Positions 1 through 11,581 of a stretch of 64,000 nucleotides of DNA are shown here, piece after piece; the first letter of the stretch is position 1; every line of letters begins with the position of its first letter. The stretch lies in the NCBI GenBank assembly GCA_000827325.1, contig KN832880.1, positions 786,803 to 850,802 of the forward strand, in the 5' to 3' direction. A program made the translations under genes and the position numbers. The stretch comes from Oidiodendron maius Zn (taxonomy: Eukaryota > Ascomycota > Leotiomycetes > Myxotrichaceae). A model generated the notes under the pieces. That model was not told where the DNA came from and did no database searches. It worked only from the letters and a program-made list of their open reading frames with translations.

Positions 1-540
1 GGGATGGAAGCTATCCATTTACTACGTCAGCAGGAGGATACAACTGGCAGACTAACCTAGAGATTGAAACTTTGGACTTTGCGACATTCCACTTATATCC
101 TCAGAGCTGTAAGTAATAATAGCTGTTATTGCATAGTCTGACTATAACTTACGATTATAATAGGGGGAACAAGTTCTACCTGGGGAAACCTTTGGATCAC
201 AACTCACGCAGCCGCTTGCGTCAATGCTAGCAAGCCATGTCTTCTGGAAGAATGTAAGAGTCTTCCTCTTCTCTCCTCTTTTTTAGACATCTGCGCTGGT
301 CAGTTTAACTGAGATAATGCAGTTGGCTATAGTGATGAGTGTTCGGTTGAAAGTGTCTGGCAATCACTTTCTCTCGACACTACCGGCATGGCAGGGGACA
401 TGTTCTGGCAATATGGCGACGTTCTTCCCAGTTGCAATTGCGAGACCTCGCAAGATGGCAATACCGTCTACTTTAATACCACTGATTGGACTTGCTTCGT
501 CACTAACCATATCGAAGCTATCGAAGCTAAGTACGGATAA
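1..540 (+). CDS. GH5 endo-beta-1,4-mannanase, 3' end (5' end outside window)
   Basis: This is the C-terminal part of a secreted glycoside hydrolase family 5 mannan endo-1,4-beta-mannosidase, which cuts the beta-1,4-mannan backbone of plant hemicellulose. The reading frame enters at base 3. I splice exons 1-108, 164-253 and 323-540. The protein then reads through the family landmarks [10 protein letters not shown], the HAAAC helix and KPCLLEEFG (the second Glu is the expected catalytic nucleophile), then [12 protein letters not shown] and a final AIEAKYG before TAA. The second intron is placed at 254-322 because the nearer acceptor at 286 leads into an in-frame stop, while the one at 322 restores the conserved EEFG. 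Being cut by the window edge, the signal peptide and any carbohydrate-binding module cannot be seen. The family call is firm from these motifs; the exact intron ends are my inference. Confidence 0.85.
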
Positions 541-715
541 TCAGGCAACATGTAGTTAGTCAAAATGTCCTTAAGTTGAGTTGTGAACACGTTAGGGGCT
601 GATAAGATGCTCGTAGTCGGGTCACTCGAATAGCCAGAATTCTGTAAATAGGTTAAAGTTCTACATATTTGGCTCTACATTAGTGCTATTTATTCTCAAA
701 GGATTCTCACCACCC

Positions 716-2290
716 AATAGCAGCGAGCAGTCGCCTCATTAATGCTAACGACCCTCTTCCGCCATGACTTTGTCCCACTCCTCCTGAAGTGCCGCCTTTA
801 TTTCTCGACTATCCCGAAGTACCGAAGTACCCCATCCAGTTTGTTAACGTCCATCCTCTTTGCTCTCTCTAACTTTTCTGTAATGTCCGTAAAGCCGTTA
901 TAACACGCTTCCTTGTGTAGTTTCTTTATCCCCTTCGCTGTTAAGACACCAGCATATCGAGGCCGTATATAATGTGCAATATCGTAGATGTTGCGTTCAC
1001 AAGCGCGATCCAAGGCCGTCTTTCCCTCTTCATCGGGGCAATCAACGTATTCCATGACGATAATGTATTCTTCTTCAAACATCATCCTTGTAAATTCTAT
1101 TTGATCAAAGTCTAGTGCAAGGAAAATGATGTTGATTGGTCAAGCTGGCAGCGTTCTCTTGTCGGATACGTGCCACATAAGATTTGACCTTCGTTCGTGA
1201 ATCGGCCTTTAATATGACATTCAGTGCTGGCGTCTTCCACCGAGGAATATCAAATCCGCAAGTGCTGTATTGCCGCGTCGTGCTGCAGAAGCAAAAATCT
1301 TTTATAAAGTCGTCGAATCTTGCACTAGCGCGATAATAGCTTCGAAGTTGCATTGGATAGCGGTTGCCAAATGCAATGCAATGATAAAGTTTTTGGCAGT
1401 GATAGAGCCTTCAAGTTGTTCCCAAACGTGAGTGAATAAGGGTAGCCCCATCTCGTTGCAAAGCTCGATTGCGTATGTCGTGTTAACAGTTTTGAGTCAA
1501 CCAAAATCAAATGTTGGCTTGGACGACGACAGTGAGACCCAGGTTAGCCGTGACTTGACTAGGAGGTTCACATATTTTATAAGCTCTTTATCCACAACAT
1601 TATTAGCTTTGTAGAGTTTCCAGATTTTCCATTACGGTGGTGTGGATAAATTGGAACAATGCCACGTCTGATTGTGAAGACCATTCAAGGAAATTACGAC
1701 AACGGCTTGCACTCTTTTTTCTATATCTTTGGAAGATCGGGGCCGATTTCGAGATACTGAGGACACGGTGATTTCACTATCCCCACACGCTGCTATAGCG
1801 ATGATATCATTCATTTTGGCGAGTGTCAATCCCTTTCTCCGCGTAGCCCACGAGAATATTGCATCGGACTCCCTCTTTTGGCTTTCTGTCTGTAGCGAAA
1901 TCTGATGGTACATCCGAGCATAGAATGCATCAAGACCAGTTGGAATGCCACGTAGGATATCCTCCATCTCTTGTATAGTGCACCCTCACTATGATATTTG
2001 TCTTCTAATTCCATGAGAACCAGCTTCACCTATAGAAAAACACCCCGGCATTTCGTTACTAGCGTATTCTCGATAGCAGAGCGGTCTGCATTCTGCAACG
2101 AAGGCATTTGATCGGCCAGTCTTTCTGGGGAATTCTTCACAAATAGCTCAATGTCTTTATCTGTATAATCTTCCAGTAGAAAATGAGAGCAACAGTCGCT
2201 TGTTGAATCTGTCGTAGGATTCGGCCGACTTGCTACAAGTACTTTAAAGTCTACTTTTATTTTAAGAAGTAGCAGGTATAATTTCAGTTA
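716..2290 (-). pseudogene. Decayed NACHT-ankyrin (STAND/NLR-like) gene
   Basis: Reading the minus strand from about 2290 down gives pieces of a fungal STAND protein in shifting frames. About 2030-2190 has a typical NACHT stretch (DKDIELFVKNSPERLADQ). About 1870-1970 has the IPTGLDAFYARMYHQI segment seen just after NTPase cores. About 1330-1500 and 800-1085 have ankyrin-like helices (KTALDRACERNIYDIAHYI). Stops and frameshifts separate the pieces, so no long ORF remains. A clear lesion is an 8-bp tandem duplication at 814-829: dropping one copy joins the ankyrin frame to a charged C-terminal tail ending at about 750. Intact relatives act in fungal non-self recognition. The P-loop part of the NTPase was not found upstream, so the N-terminus is lost or beyond recognition. 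Confidence 0.6.
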
Positions 2291-2509
2291 GAATCAACAT
2301 ATAGGATAGTCTCAAAGTGTTATTATTACTCTCATTTTTGGCTTTCCTATTATTACAATTTGAAAGAAGATAGAATACCACCTATCACCAACCTCTTAAC
2401 TCATCTACAAAATATGCCAGTCCGTATGAATTCAGTCCCTTTCACGCCGAAGCACGCCTGTTTCAGATTACCAAATCCCACATGGGTGAGATACCAACTA
2501 GAAGGTTAT

Positions 2510-4241
2510 CTAAAATTCCTCATATCTACTATTATCAATCATGATCATTGTCGTGTTCAGGGGCGTGACTGCGTAATTTGGTGGTGCTGCTTCAGAGAAT
2601 GAAGTTGATGGCACAGCGGATTGGATCGCTGTCGAGTATGAAGGGACTCTCTTTAGGTCATCAAAATCAGAATAATCGATATGCTCACGATTATATTGGT
2701 CAATTGCGAGACTCAAGGATCTATGTCCAGTTATATCATTGACATATGGCGCTGAGCTAAGACTGATATTTTGAGACATAATTTCCCGGGATTGTGGTAT
2801 AGATGATAGAGAAGTGTGAGTACCAGTACTGGTCGAACCATTAGTCTCACTAAGGAATTCATGTGTTTCGAATGGGTTATGTTGTAACTCGTTGTAGGAT
2901 GGGACGTTTATTCTCGGGTAACATTCTTCAGTGACGAGACTTAACTGATCCACAGCCTCGCAGAGCTGGTCCGTAATGTGCTCGCCGTACAATGGTGCCG
3001 CATCTGGAATTACGCCTAGTGATAGGCAGGTATGTGAACTTTGGCGGCCGAGAGAGCCTGCAGGGTAGCGAGGTATATTTGGAGACATGAAGATGGTGAC
3101 TGGAAGGTGCAAACGGAGCTGAGTTTATGAGTATTATTTTATCCGTAGCGTGGAAAAGACTAACCTCAGAAATATGCCCATCAGGATTGTGCAACGCTAT
3201 ATTCAGCTGAACCTTGTGTCTTATTTTGATTCCACAAACGTCTACATCTTGTAAACACTTGTTTAGTTCTTTTGGCAGGGGTATTATCTTTCGAACAGCA
3301 TAACTGCCGGGCTCGTTCTTGTCTACCATCTCTCCTCCCTCGCCTACCTCGAAGCTCCATACTTCCACAGTCCTAGATTGTCTCCAGATTGTTTCGGCCT
3401 TGGTAACAAAACTTGGAACGGCGAGCTCATGTGTCTCGAGCAAGAGACAGTCTATCGTTCCTATCCTTAAACCATTGAGCAGAAATTTAAACTTCATATC
3501 GATAGGTATTGCAGCTCCGAAGATAACAGCTTTCTGTGGAATAACAATCGAATACTCAATTTTGTTGAGCCATATGCCTTCCATCGTCACGGTATGATAC
3601 AGCTCTAATGCGGTTGGGTCCAATGTTCGAACAATGCGTACTGGTTTCCAAGTATGCAAGTCGTGAATCAATTTGCCCCTTACAAGAGTTGCCTTTAATT
3701 TATACGTAAGGGACGCTTCGGCCAAACCTTCAATGCTTTCTGGCAATGAACCATTTATCACTAGCTCGAAAGGCCATTCGTGATTCCCACACGGAAGGAC
3801 GGTATTTTGCGAAGATGGATCAGAGACTCCATCAATAGCGAAAGGCGACCACTCGTGATGAAATATTTCATTCGTCTTGCTACCCAAGTGATTAGACCAC
3901 TTCGTGGACTTTAATCCCGCATCGTTCAATCTCTCGGTATCAGCCTGTTTCACACCACTTGTCCTGGGACCTCTGATTGAGAAACCGGACCTTAGGTGGC
4001 CCGTCATTTTTAGGTATATGCCCTGGACCTTCAAACTTGCCGGTAGGCTTAATACCAGAACACCTTTCAGTAATTGACTAGACGCCTCGCTTTCAGTACC
4101 ACGGAGGACGATGACTTCGTTGTCGAGACTTTGAGTAGTTAGCAATAAAGTTGCATAAAGCCCGTCCAGCACATACCGTATTTCAAAGATTATGGAATCA
4201 GCTCTGCCCACCACCAAGCCGAAAGACCCAATGCTCCGCAT
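2510..4241 (-). CDS. Arrestin-related trafficking adaptor (ART/CreD-like)
   Basis: Two exons, 3165-4241 and 2510-3118, give a 561-residue protein; the 46-bp intron falls in phase 0 inside the arrestin C-domain (HISE, then LRLHLPVTIF). The N-terminal arrestin fold covers roughly residues 20-175, with KVQGIYLKMTGHLRSG and the NHEWPFELVINGSLPES strand pair. The C-terminal arrestin fold follows to about 385. The last 170 residues are Ser/Thr-rich and low complexity and carry PPNY near 538-541, a PPxY motif of the kind that recruits the Rsp5/HulA ubiquitin ligase through its WW domains. Such adaptors drive ubiquitin-dependent endocytosis of plasma-membrane permeases. Client transporters cannot be read from sequence. 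The start at 4241 begins directly in the first recognisable arrestin strand, so a longer N-terminus in an upstream exon is possible. Confidence 0.85.
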
Positions 4242-4874
4242 ATTGAGAAATAATTCTGCAAATCGAGAAAAAAAAAATCCTTCTCCTACTTGAAGACAAC
4301 AAGACTGGGAGTTTGGGTTATAGGGTTCAAAGAGCTAGCTTGAGAGTGCCAATGCATTATTGAATAAGTGATAGTGGGAATCAGATGCACTACACCTTTC
4401 ACCTTTCTATACCCATGTTGGAATATACGCAATTCCCCGTTGAGTTGTTACTAGGCCGCTGTTATGGCCGCGTCGCCCATTAGTCTCGCATTCGGCTAAA
4501 TTGCCATGTCCGATCGGCATAATCACCCGCGTGTCAGTCAGCCTGATCTGACAAGGGAGCGGAATGATTACTATACAGTAAAACATGAGACCTTCGCAGA
4601 TGTTCCCGCTAACTGAAGCTTATTCTGACATTTGGTTGCCTGATGCTCGCTACGATTTTTAGCATAGCGACACCGTCGAGGCGGCCGTTAGAGTAAGATG
4701 ATGGTTTCTACATGCGTAGATCGTTTGCCACAGTTCAAGGTAAATTGCCGAATTTCAAAAATCCTTCCATTACGTACACTCTTATGACTACAGAATGGCC
4801 ATCACTTGCTCGAATACTTTCTTTCAGAAGTGACCTTAACTGGTCTTTACCCTTCGGGCTAACTAAAGTTTTGT
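4242..4874. other. Intergenic, upstream of the arrestin gene
   Basis: This stretch lies between the arrestin start and the carbonic anhydrase stop. It should hold the arrestin promoter; a short A-run lies at 4265-4275. I see no coding signal, repeat or RNA gene. A small plus-strand ORF at 4712-4915 overlaps the last carbonic anhydrase exon and has no recognisable features. Confidence 0.5.
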
Positions 4875-5723
4875 TCAAACTTCTGTCATTATCCCAGTCT
4901 TTATGTCCAAGATGACCCCATATGAATGCTCTTGGAGCTCTTTCCTAATTAAGGGAGTGGCCCTGAGAATGGCTAAATCATCCTTTACACTCTGCGTAAT
5001 GCTGCAGCATATTAGTCGAAGCAACCAGTGTTGGAGAAAATCATAGTGCTTGGAAGAAAGAAAATTGGCTGGCTCTTACTCGATAATTCCTCCGAATTTC
5101 AACTTCTCGACGTCCTTAGCCTCCGGCAGCTCTTTCCGAATGTAGTTATGGATATGTTCATTTTTTATCATGAGGGCGCCACAATCTAGGATAGGCCAGC
5201 AAGTAAGCTATTGCAGTAGACAGACTCAACGCAGAGTGTGTATTAGTTTACCTGTGTGCTGAATGATCAAAATGTCTCTGAAGTGAAGAAGATAGTCAAG
5301 GGACACGATATCTTCCATGGCAGGAGCGACATGACCACAGACATTACGGATAATGAGTGGGCCAACTATTTCAAGGGACACGGTCAGAATACCACTTGTT
5401 TCACGCCGTTCATTTACGGTATTAGACATACTCGGTCCCAAATCCAGAAACTTTTCGGGCAATATACGTGGATCAGCACATGTGACTATTCTTGAGGTTA
5501 GCAGAGGTACCAGGGAGCGCATTTATTGAGCGACTTACTAATTAAGGTTTGGGGCTTTGGGAGACCAAGAGCTGGCATCTCGGCAAAGTGAGGTCTGGGC
5601 CGATAAGATTTAAGAGAAGCTCTGAGAGGGGACTTATTAGCAAGTCGCGTCTAATATTTATGGTCATCTAAATCTAAACTTGTTCTGCGCGAGCAGTTTG
5701 CTAATAACAGTCTCGTCCGTCAT
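4875..5723 (-). CDS. Beta-class carbonic anhydrase
   Basis: This zinc enzyme interconverts CO2 and bicarbonate. The gene is split into five short exons, so no single ORF shows it: 5680-5723, 5539-5621, 5252-5485, 5080-5185 and 4875-4989 on the minus strand. The introns have GT/AG ends and GCTAAC-like branch boxes. They join without stops to a 193-residue protein starting MTDETVISKLLAQNK, a usual opening for small fungal members. Zinc ligands are Cys45 in ITCADPR, and His119 and Cys122 in IIQHTDCG; the Asp47-Arg49 dyad is present. The C-terminus closes with KDDLAILRATPLI and GVILDIKTG, the last strand of the family. It lacks an obvious targeting peptide, so a cytosolic protein is likely. All catalytic residues are intact, so I judge the gene functional. 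Confidence 0.85.
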
Positions 5724-6824
5724 TTCGTTTCTACTTAATGTCGTGAACACAAAGGAAGCGAGTTTGTGATGTTTGTGTAAAAATGCTAGATAATAGAGTG
5801 ACGCTGAATACGGAAACACAGAGGATATCTTATTCAGCTCCAGTCAAGCTTTTATGGCTGCATGCGGTTCTTGAGCATGTCAGGGGATGTCTTCCTTGCT
5901 TGGGAGTTATCACGCATGGCCTTTCACGAATATAATGAGTAAACTTGTCCGGCGCTAGATTCCCAGGCTTGTGTTGATCCGTCCTAACGTCCAATCAAAT
6001 ATCCGAAATCCAGTTCCAAGCCAACTTCTGCCTCGCCAAGAGGTGAGTAACAAGGCCGATCTATGATAGACTGCCACTTTCAATCCCGACCAGGGCGCCA
6101 GGAAATAATTTCCTACGCGATACGTCGGACTTCGGATCAACTATTGTCTACGTTCTTATTTTCTCCTGTTATAGCCTGAAGAGAGGTGTGTGGCATATTT
6201 GCACTTCAACCAAAAAGGCAATCTGTTGTGACAAAACAGCCACAACTTCCACGACGACTTGTATACCTGTCGTCATATACCAAAGCCGTTATTTCGTAGT
6301 ACTGGGCTGCCACGAAGTACCAACACCTCATCTAGACCTATTATGAGACTCTACATTCAAAATCATCTCTAATTAGCGTAGGGAGCATGCAAGGTCGTTT
6401 GTAAGCTACCAAGGACCAAGCATACCTGAATACGAAGAGGACAAATGTTATACAAATGTTCTGTACCAGTCGCGGCCAGTTGTTTGTGTCTAATCTCCTC
6501 AGTATCGAGTCCCTGAATAGAACTACCTAGCTGTGTGCGGCATGTACAATCAAATTACGTCTGGCCAGGGTGAGCAAACAATTCAAGGCTAAGAGGTTAA
6601 TCAATTTAGAGTTCATCATAATTCAGTTTCTCTTGAAACAAGAGCGTATTGCAAGCTCGCCAGCCCTCGAGCAGTCTACTACCATAGCCCTTTCGTAACA
6701 CGTATACAAGCCACAAATACGTCAAAGATTTCATAGTTCTATTTCCCAGTTACTCTTCGCGCCTCCATTTTCTCTCCGATTACAAGCTAAACTGTACTTT
6801 GTCGCGGAATAGACGAGTAGATAT
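5724..6824. other. Intergenic, no gene seen
   Basis: This 1.1-kb gap lies upstream of the carbonic anhydrase and downstream of the RTA1-like gene. I see no long ORF, repeat, TIR or tRNA. A 61-codon minus ORF at 5955-6140 has no recognisable sequence. Confidence 0.5.
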
Positions 6825-7865
6825 CTACTTTGTCTCGGTCATCCTGATAGCCGCATTCCTCTCTGATGACATAAACGCTAGGCCTCGCTGAGCAACATTG
6901 AGCACAAAGGTTGCGATAACGATCATGCTACATTCGAGTTAGCAATGTAAATTCTCTGCATGTCTCAACATCGCCAAATGCTCACACTCCTTCTAAGCCA
7001 ATAAAGAGGCCCTCGTTATGGATAAGCGGCCCTTTGTAACCGTCGCTAAGCTCATCGATACGGTATACGCAACGAACTAGGATGAGGGTGATTGCGAGAC
7101 TTAGGACAAATACGAAGCATTTAAATGTAGTGGGTAAGATCTCTCGGTGTTTGGAGCGCCGGTAGCGGAATGCGAAGTCGACAACAAGCAAGACGAAGAC
7201 CACTAGTGAGCAGACCTGGAACGACAAACCCGCGAGGGAAATGTCAACGCCCACTTTATCAGAGCCACTGGAGTTGGCCGACATGGCGCCACCTGTCGCC
7301 TGCAACGCTAGGGAGACCAAATCGCACGGGATGAAGATCCAGTAGTAAAGCGCAGGTGAAAAGCGCGAGTGCTCCGGCCCCAGGAAGACAACGATCTTGC
7401 TGAGTGTCACGTAGATGGCAGCAGTGTAGAAGACTGGAGCCGTAGTAATGCACACTGCATTACAAGTCAGCCAACTAAAGTACCTAGTGGTCGTCTCTTC
7501 GGCATAGAGGAAGCGGGACAACGTATACCAATCTGCACCATGAAACCGACAAAACTGAAGGGGTTGGCGTGCATCATGATACGGCCTCCGTAGCCGACCA
7601 TCTCAGCCATGCAACCCAGTACCATGGCAACGGTAAAAACCCAAGTTCTCCATCGGATGCCTTGGGCAGCGTGGAGGACGAGAGAGGTGCCAAAAAGTGC
7701 GATGAAGACGGCGTTGGCGGCCAGAGACGGCTGGTACGTAAAGATACTGGTCTCCACATCACATGTGTCGAGCGTGCAGTTTTCGTTATGGCCAAAGGTA
7801 GTGTCCCACGGATTCGGGTTTAGGGGATTATAAAGTCGTGCTTCTAGGGGAGCGGCCATGACCAT
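6825..7865 (-). CDS. RTA1-like 7-transmembrane protein
   Basis: Three exons (7529-7865, 6986-7454, 6825-6927) give about 302 residues. The opening CTLDTCDVETS then YQPSLAANAVFIALFG is the hallmark N-terminus of fungal RTA1/RTM1 proteins. Further landmarks are GYGGRIMMHANPF, APVFYTAAIYVTLSKIV, the DLVSLALQATGG loop and LVRCVYRIDELSDG, and after the last intron an EGVMIVIATFVLNV helix. Seven hydrophobic segments can be counted. RTA1 proteins are linked to resistance to toxic lipids or sterol drugs and to lipid handling at the plasma membrane; the substrate is unknown. Start is set at 7865 (MVMAAP); Met at 7859 is equally possible. An upstream in-frame extension to 8096 lacks similarity to the family and is not used. 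Confidence 0.85.
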
Positions 7866-9063
7866 TGATAGTGATGGGCAGATCAAAATCGGCGTAAAGT
7901 ATATTAGGTATTGTTGATTGTAAGCATTGATGATCAGGTTCGAAATAAAAGGCGAACAGCTTTTCAGTCGATAATTAAGCAGAAAGATGAATTTATCCAA
8001 TGTAGAGCAGATAGGAACACAACATTGGTGCAGCGGACGTACAGTACTTGTAGGTACGAGGGAAGAGGCATGAGAATCGATCAGTGTCAGTCCCAATGCG
8101 CGGACAGAACATTCAGAACAGCGTCTACGCGTCGATAGTAAGCAGTAAGATGCTTGCTAATCCAGTCTCTCATTGCCACAACCAAAAGCGTCTCATATTT
8201 TCCTGGCTGCTTTGTCCGATAGACGTGGCTGACGGCAGCCTTCAGGTCGAATGCGCCACATTTTCAGTTGAAATCTTACAATAACCTTTGAGCTATTATC
8301 CGTTCATTAATCTGCTGCACCAGAAAGAAAAGAGGTGATGTTTTGGTATATCTTCTACGTCGTTGTATTAGGCACGCACGCTTGCATCGAGGGAACATGC
8401 GCTTTCGAGGAGGCAGGCTGAGTGAGAGTGATGCTTCACCGAGGCCTTCTCTTCGGCGACTCTTAGCGATGGTCTAAGCCACGTCGCTAGCTAACAAGTA
8501 CAAGCCATAGCTTACTGATGAGGCCGTAGTCAGAATTAATGAGGTCCATCAGGCTGGACTGAGCAATATAATGCACTAGTACATTGTGGGTTGCATAATG
8601 TACCTCGCCAACCTTGACTAAATTTTGGCCTGGTGCACCTTCCTGAGTGCAAGAACAATCATCCTCGCAAGTTTCTGACGGTATTATGAAAGTACTGTGT
8701 CGGATTAGTTATTTGAGCAAGTGCGGAAGTAGAGACGTCGATCGTGCGCTTTTGCTTCTGTATCACTCATACCTCCGCGTCCCTCGCTTCTTGCCGCGAC
8801 CAACAGTTCACACCGGCACAACTTTTGCGCCGACTCAATAACAAGCACTTCAGACAGGCGGATTTTACAGGGGCTATGTTGAAGATAATACTAATTAGGG
8901 CAAACATTCTTCCTGCTATCTGTGTAGAGTTTGTCAGCTATATTCGAATATAATAGCTCTCGCGTTTCCAGTTTTAATACCTCCGTTATGCCGACCGCAG
9001 AAGAATTTATAGATTTCCTATTTTTATTGGTGGCTGGCTTGCCACTCAGAAGCAGTTAAAGAC
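7866..9063. other. Divergent intergenic region between RTA1-like and MFS genes
   Basis: This region holds the promoters of the RTA1-like gene (minus) and the MFS transporter (plus). Several 60-75-codon ORFs overlap each other in different frames and look like chance. I see no repeats or mobile element. Confidence 0.5.
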
Positions 9064-10964
9064 ATGTCTCTACCTCACCAGAATGTAGACGAGCCGCCGT
9101 CGGATTCCTCTACTGAAGCTGGAGTCGAGAGAGAACACAAACAGGAAAATGAAATGAGCCACGACCCAGTGGACCTGCAAGATGTCGAACGCGATACCAC
9201 GGAGGCGGAGACAGATATACATCCACGAAAGGACTTGCCAACTTGGAAATGGATTTTCACTATAATCGCTCTAGGCTTGGGAGCAATGCTTTACGGTACA
9301 GCCTTCTCCCATCTTCCAAAATTGCTCGTTTCGAGTTGCAGCTTCAGGTCACTGATGTAATTCATTCAGGTCTCGACACTACCATCGCTGCCGATGTTCA
9401 AGCTTCAGTTTACGAAGACCTTGGAGACCTTGAAAACTTGCCTTGGATTGGCATCGGTTTTTCCATGGCTTCTGTCGCTGTGATCCTTTTTGTCGGCAAA
9501 TCTTTCAGCCAATTCGATGTGAAATGGGTTTCTAACAGTTCTGTTTTCGTGTTTGAAGTTGGGAGCGCCATCTGCGGTTCTGCCCAAAGCTCCAATGCCC
9601 TTGTGGTTGGTAGGGTAATTGCTGGCATGGGTGGTGCCGGAATGTATCTTGGGTGAATTTTTCCATGATTTGTGTAACAAAGATCAGCGATGCTAAGATA
9701 TATTCGACAGAGCCCTCAACTACTTCTCGATCTTTGGCACCGACAAGGAAGCTCCTCTTCTCAACGCTCTAATCGGTGTCTGCTGGGGAATCGGTGCAAT
9801 TCTTGGTCCTGTCATTGGAGGGGCATTTTCTGTGAGCAGTGCATCATGGCGTTGGGTAAGTTGTCCTCATATGGCCAATGTCGCCGAACCTTTACTGCAG
9901 TGGATTAATACCAATAGGCCTTCTACATCAACCTGCCCCTAGCGGCCCTAGTTTCCCCGATCTATTTCTTCGTGTTTCCGTCTCACAATCCTAACCCATC
10001 AAAAAGCGTGCTCCAAAAGCTCGCATTGCTTGATTGGGTCGGAGGGATACTGAATATCGGAATATGGGTTATTTTCATGGTGTTACTAGTCATGTCTGGC
10101 TCGCGCTACGCATGGGACTCAGCTTTCTCAATTGCACTGTGGATAGTATGGGGTGTTATACTGATCGCATTCACCCTCCAGCAACGACTCTCTCTCTTCA
10201 CCGAACTTCGAATTTATCCGGTGCATTTCCTTCGGTCACGCACCCTGGTCCTTCTCTATATCACTACCGGCTGTGCAGCGGCAGCTAATGCGGTCACTCT
10301 ATACTATATTCCATTATTCTTCCAGTTCACGCGGAACGATACCGCTCTTGACGCCGCAGTTCGTTTACTGCCATTTATATGCACCTTTATCTTCTTCATA
10401 TTGTTGGCTGGTGCTTTACTACCGGTCGTGCCATACTATCCGCCGTGGTATATTGTCGGCAGTTGTTTAATCCTAGCTGGTGGGGCCTGCATGTTTACAA
10501 TAGATGCCACTTCGACTAATGCGAGGGTTTATGGCTACGAGATCCTGATAGCAGCAGGGAGTGGCCTCACATTTCAGAACGCCTATGCCATTGCTGCTGC
10601 CAAAGTCCCGAAGGAGGAGAAGAACAGCGTCATTGGCTTTATTAATGTCGCGCAGATGGGCTCAACAGCCATCGCCCTTTCGATCGGCGGGTCGCTATAC
10701 GAGAACGTTGGCTTCACATTCCTAAAAGAGAGCCTTGGTCAGTTTGGATTGCCAGACCCAGCGATCAGATCAGCTTTGGCTGGCGTCGACTCTCCCCTCT
10801 TGACCACTGCTAGTGGCCAAATTAAGGAATTGGCGGTGGATGCAGTTACCCGGACGATATCCACACTGTTTGCTATGTTAATAGCAGCCGGGGCCCTGGG
10901 CCTGGTGTGCGCCTCATTGATGAGGTGGGAAAAGCTCAAATTAGAGCGCGTGGCTGGAGGATAG
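9064..10964 (+). CDS. MFS transporter, DHA2 (14-TM drug:H+ antiporter) type
   Basis: Four exons (9064-9295, 9370-9652, 9711-9855, 9918-10964) encode about 568 residues. A polar, acidic N-terminus of about 70 residues precedes the first helix. Family landmarks are GLDTTIAADVQASV after TM1, VVGRVIAGMGGAGMYLG (motif B region), GVCWGIGAILGPVIGGAF (antiporter motif C) and WRWAFYINLPLAAL, which spans the third intron. About 14 hydrophobic segments can be traced, as expected for DHA2 exporters of toxins, drugs or metabolites. The gene is divergent from the RTA1-like gene; both families are often induced by xenobiotics, but co-regulation here is only a guess. The substrate cannot be predicted, and no biosynthetic core gene is adjacent. 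Confidence 0.88.
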
Positions 10965-11581
10965 AGGCGTTGTCGTGGTCGCTGGCTAATAATCTCGGCG
11001 CACCCCAACTAGTCAGAAAGCACTGCAATACTTGGAATTTTGTGCGCAAGATATACTTGAGGATTGAAAAATAGACTGTATAATTTTCTAGGAGAAATTT
11101 ATGAATAATACTTCGAACTCAAGAAGGTTACGAAAGAATTTAAACAGCTCTATTTGTACAGGACATTCTTAACTTAATATTTAGCTCATTATAACTCTCC
11201 ACTCAAATGGCACTAGGTCTCTGAAAGCACGGATTGAGGAGCTGACAGATCAGTATATTGAAGAGAATGTTCTAGAAAGTTGGGTAGAGGGAGCATATTT
11301 AGTCAGTGAGCAACGTGTTCTCCTGACAAAATGGGTAGGGCAAGCCTAGGAGGATATGTGTACTAAGGATAGTGACGATTCACGAGTAACTAACATTTCT
11401 ATTTCGTGATTTTCTTCTTCATCATCCATGTATGAAACTTAAATTTATCTCAACCCTTTCTCAACCTTAACTTATATTAGTGATCTAAACGCATATCTCT
11501 TCAAATTACATTCTGAATACCACTAACAGAGCACGTTGGATAGCAGCATCGTCTATTAGTAGCCGGAGATGAAACCGGTAG
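10965..11581. other. Intergenic between convergent MFS and MIOX1 genes
   Basis: This is the 3' flank of two convergent genes. It is AT-rich with short A/T runs that may serve polyadenylation. I see no gene or repeat. Confidence 0.5.

Noticed and set aside
254-286. Shorter intron for the last splice of the GH5 gene
   Set aside because: Acceptor at 286 leads to an in-frame TGA at 310; acceptor at 322 restores the conserved EEFG segment.
7259-7833. Several ORFs on both strands over the RTA1-like gene
   Set aside because: They are alternative frames of a well-supported three-exon gene.
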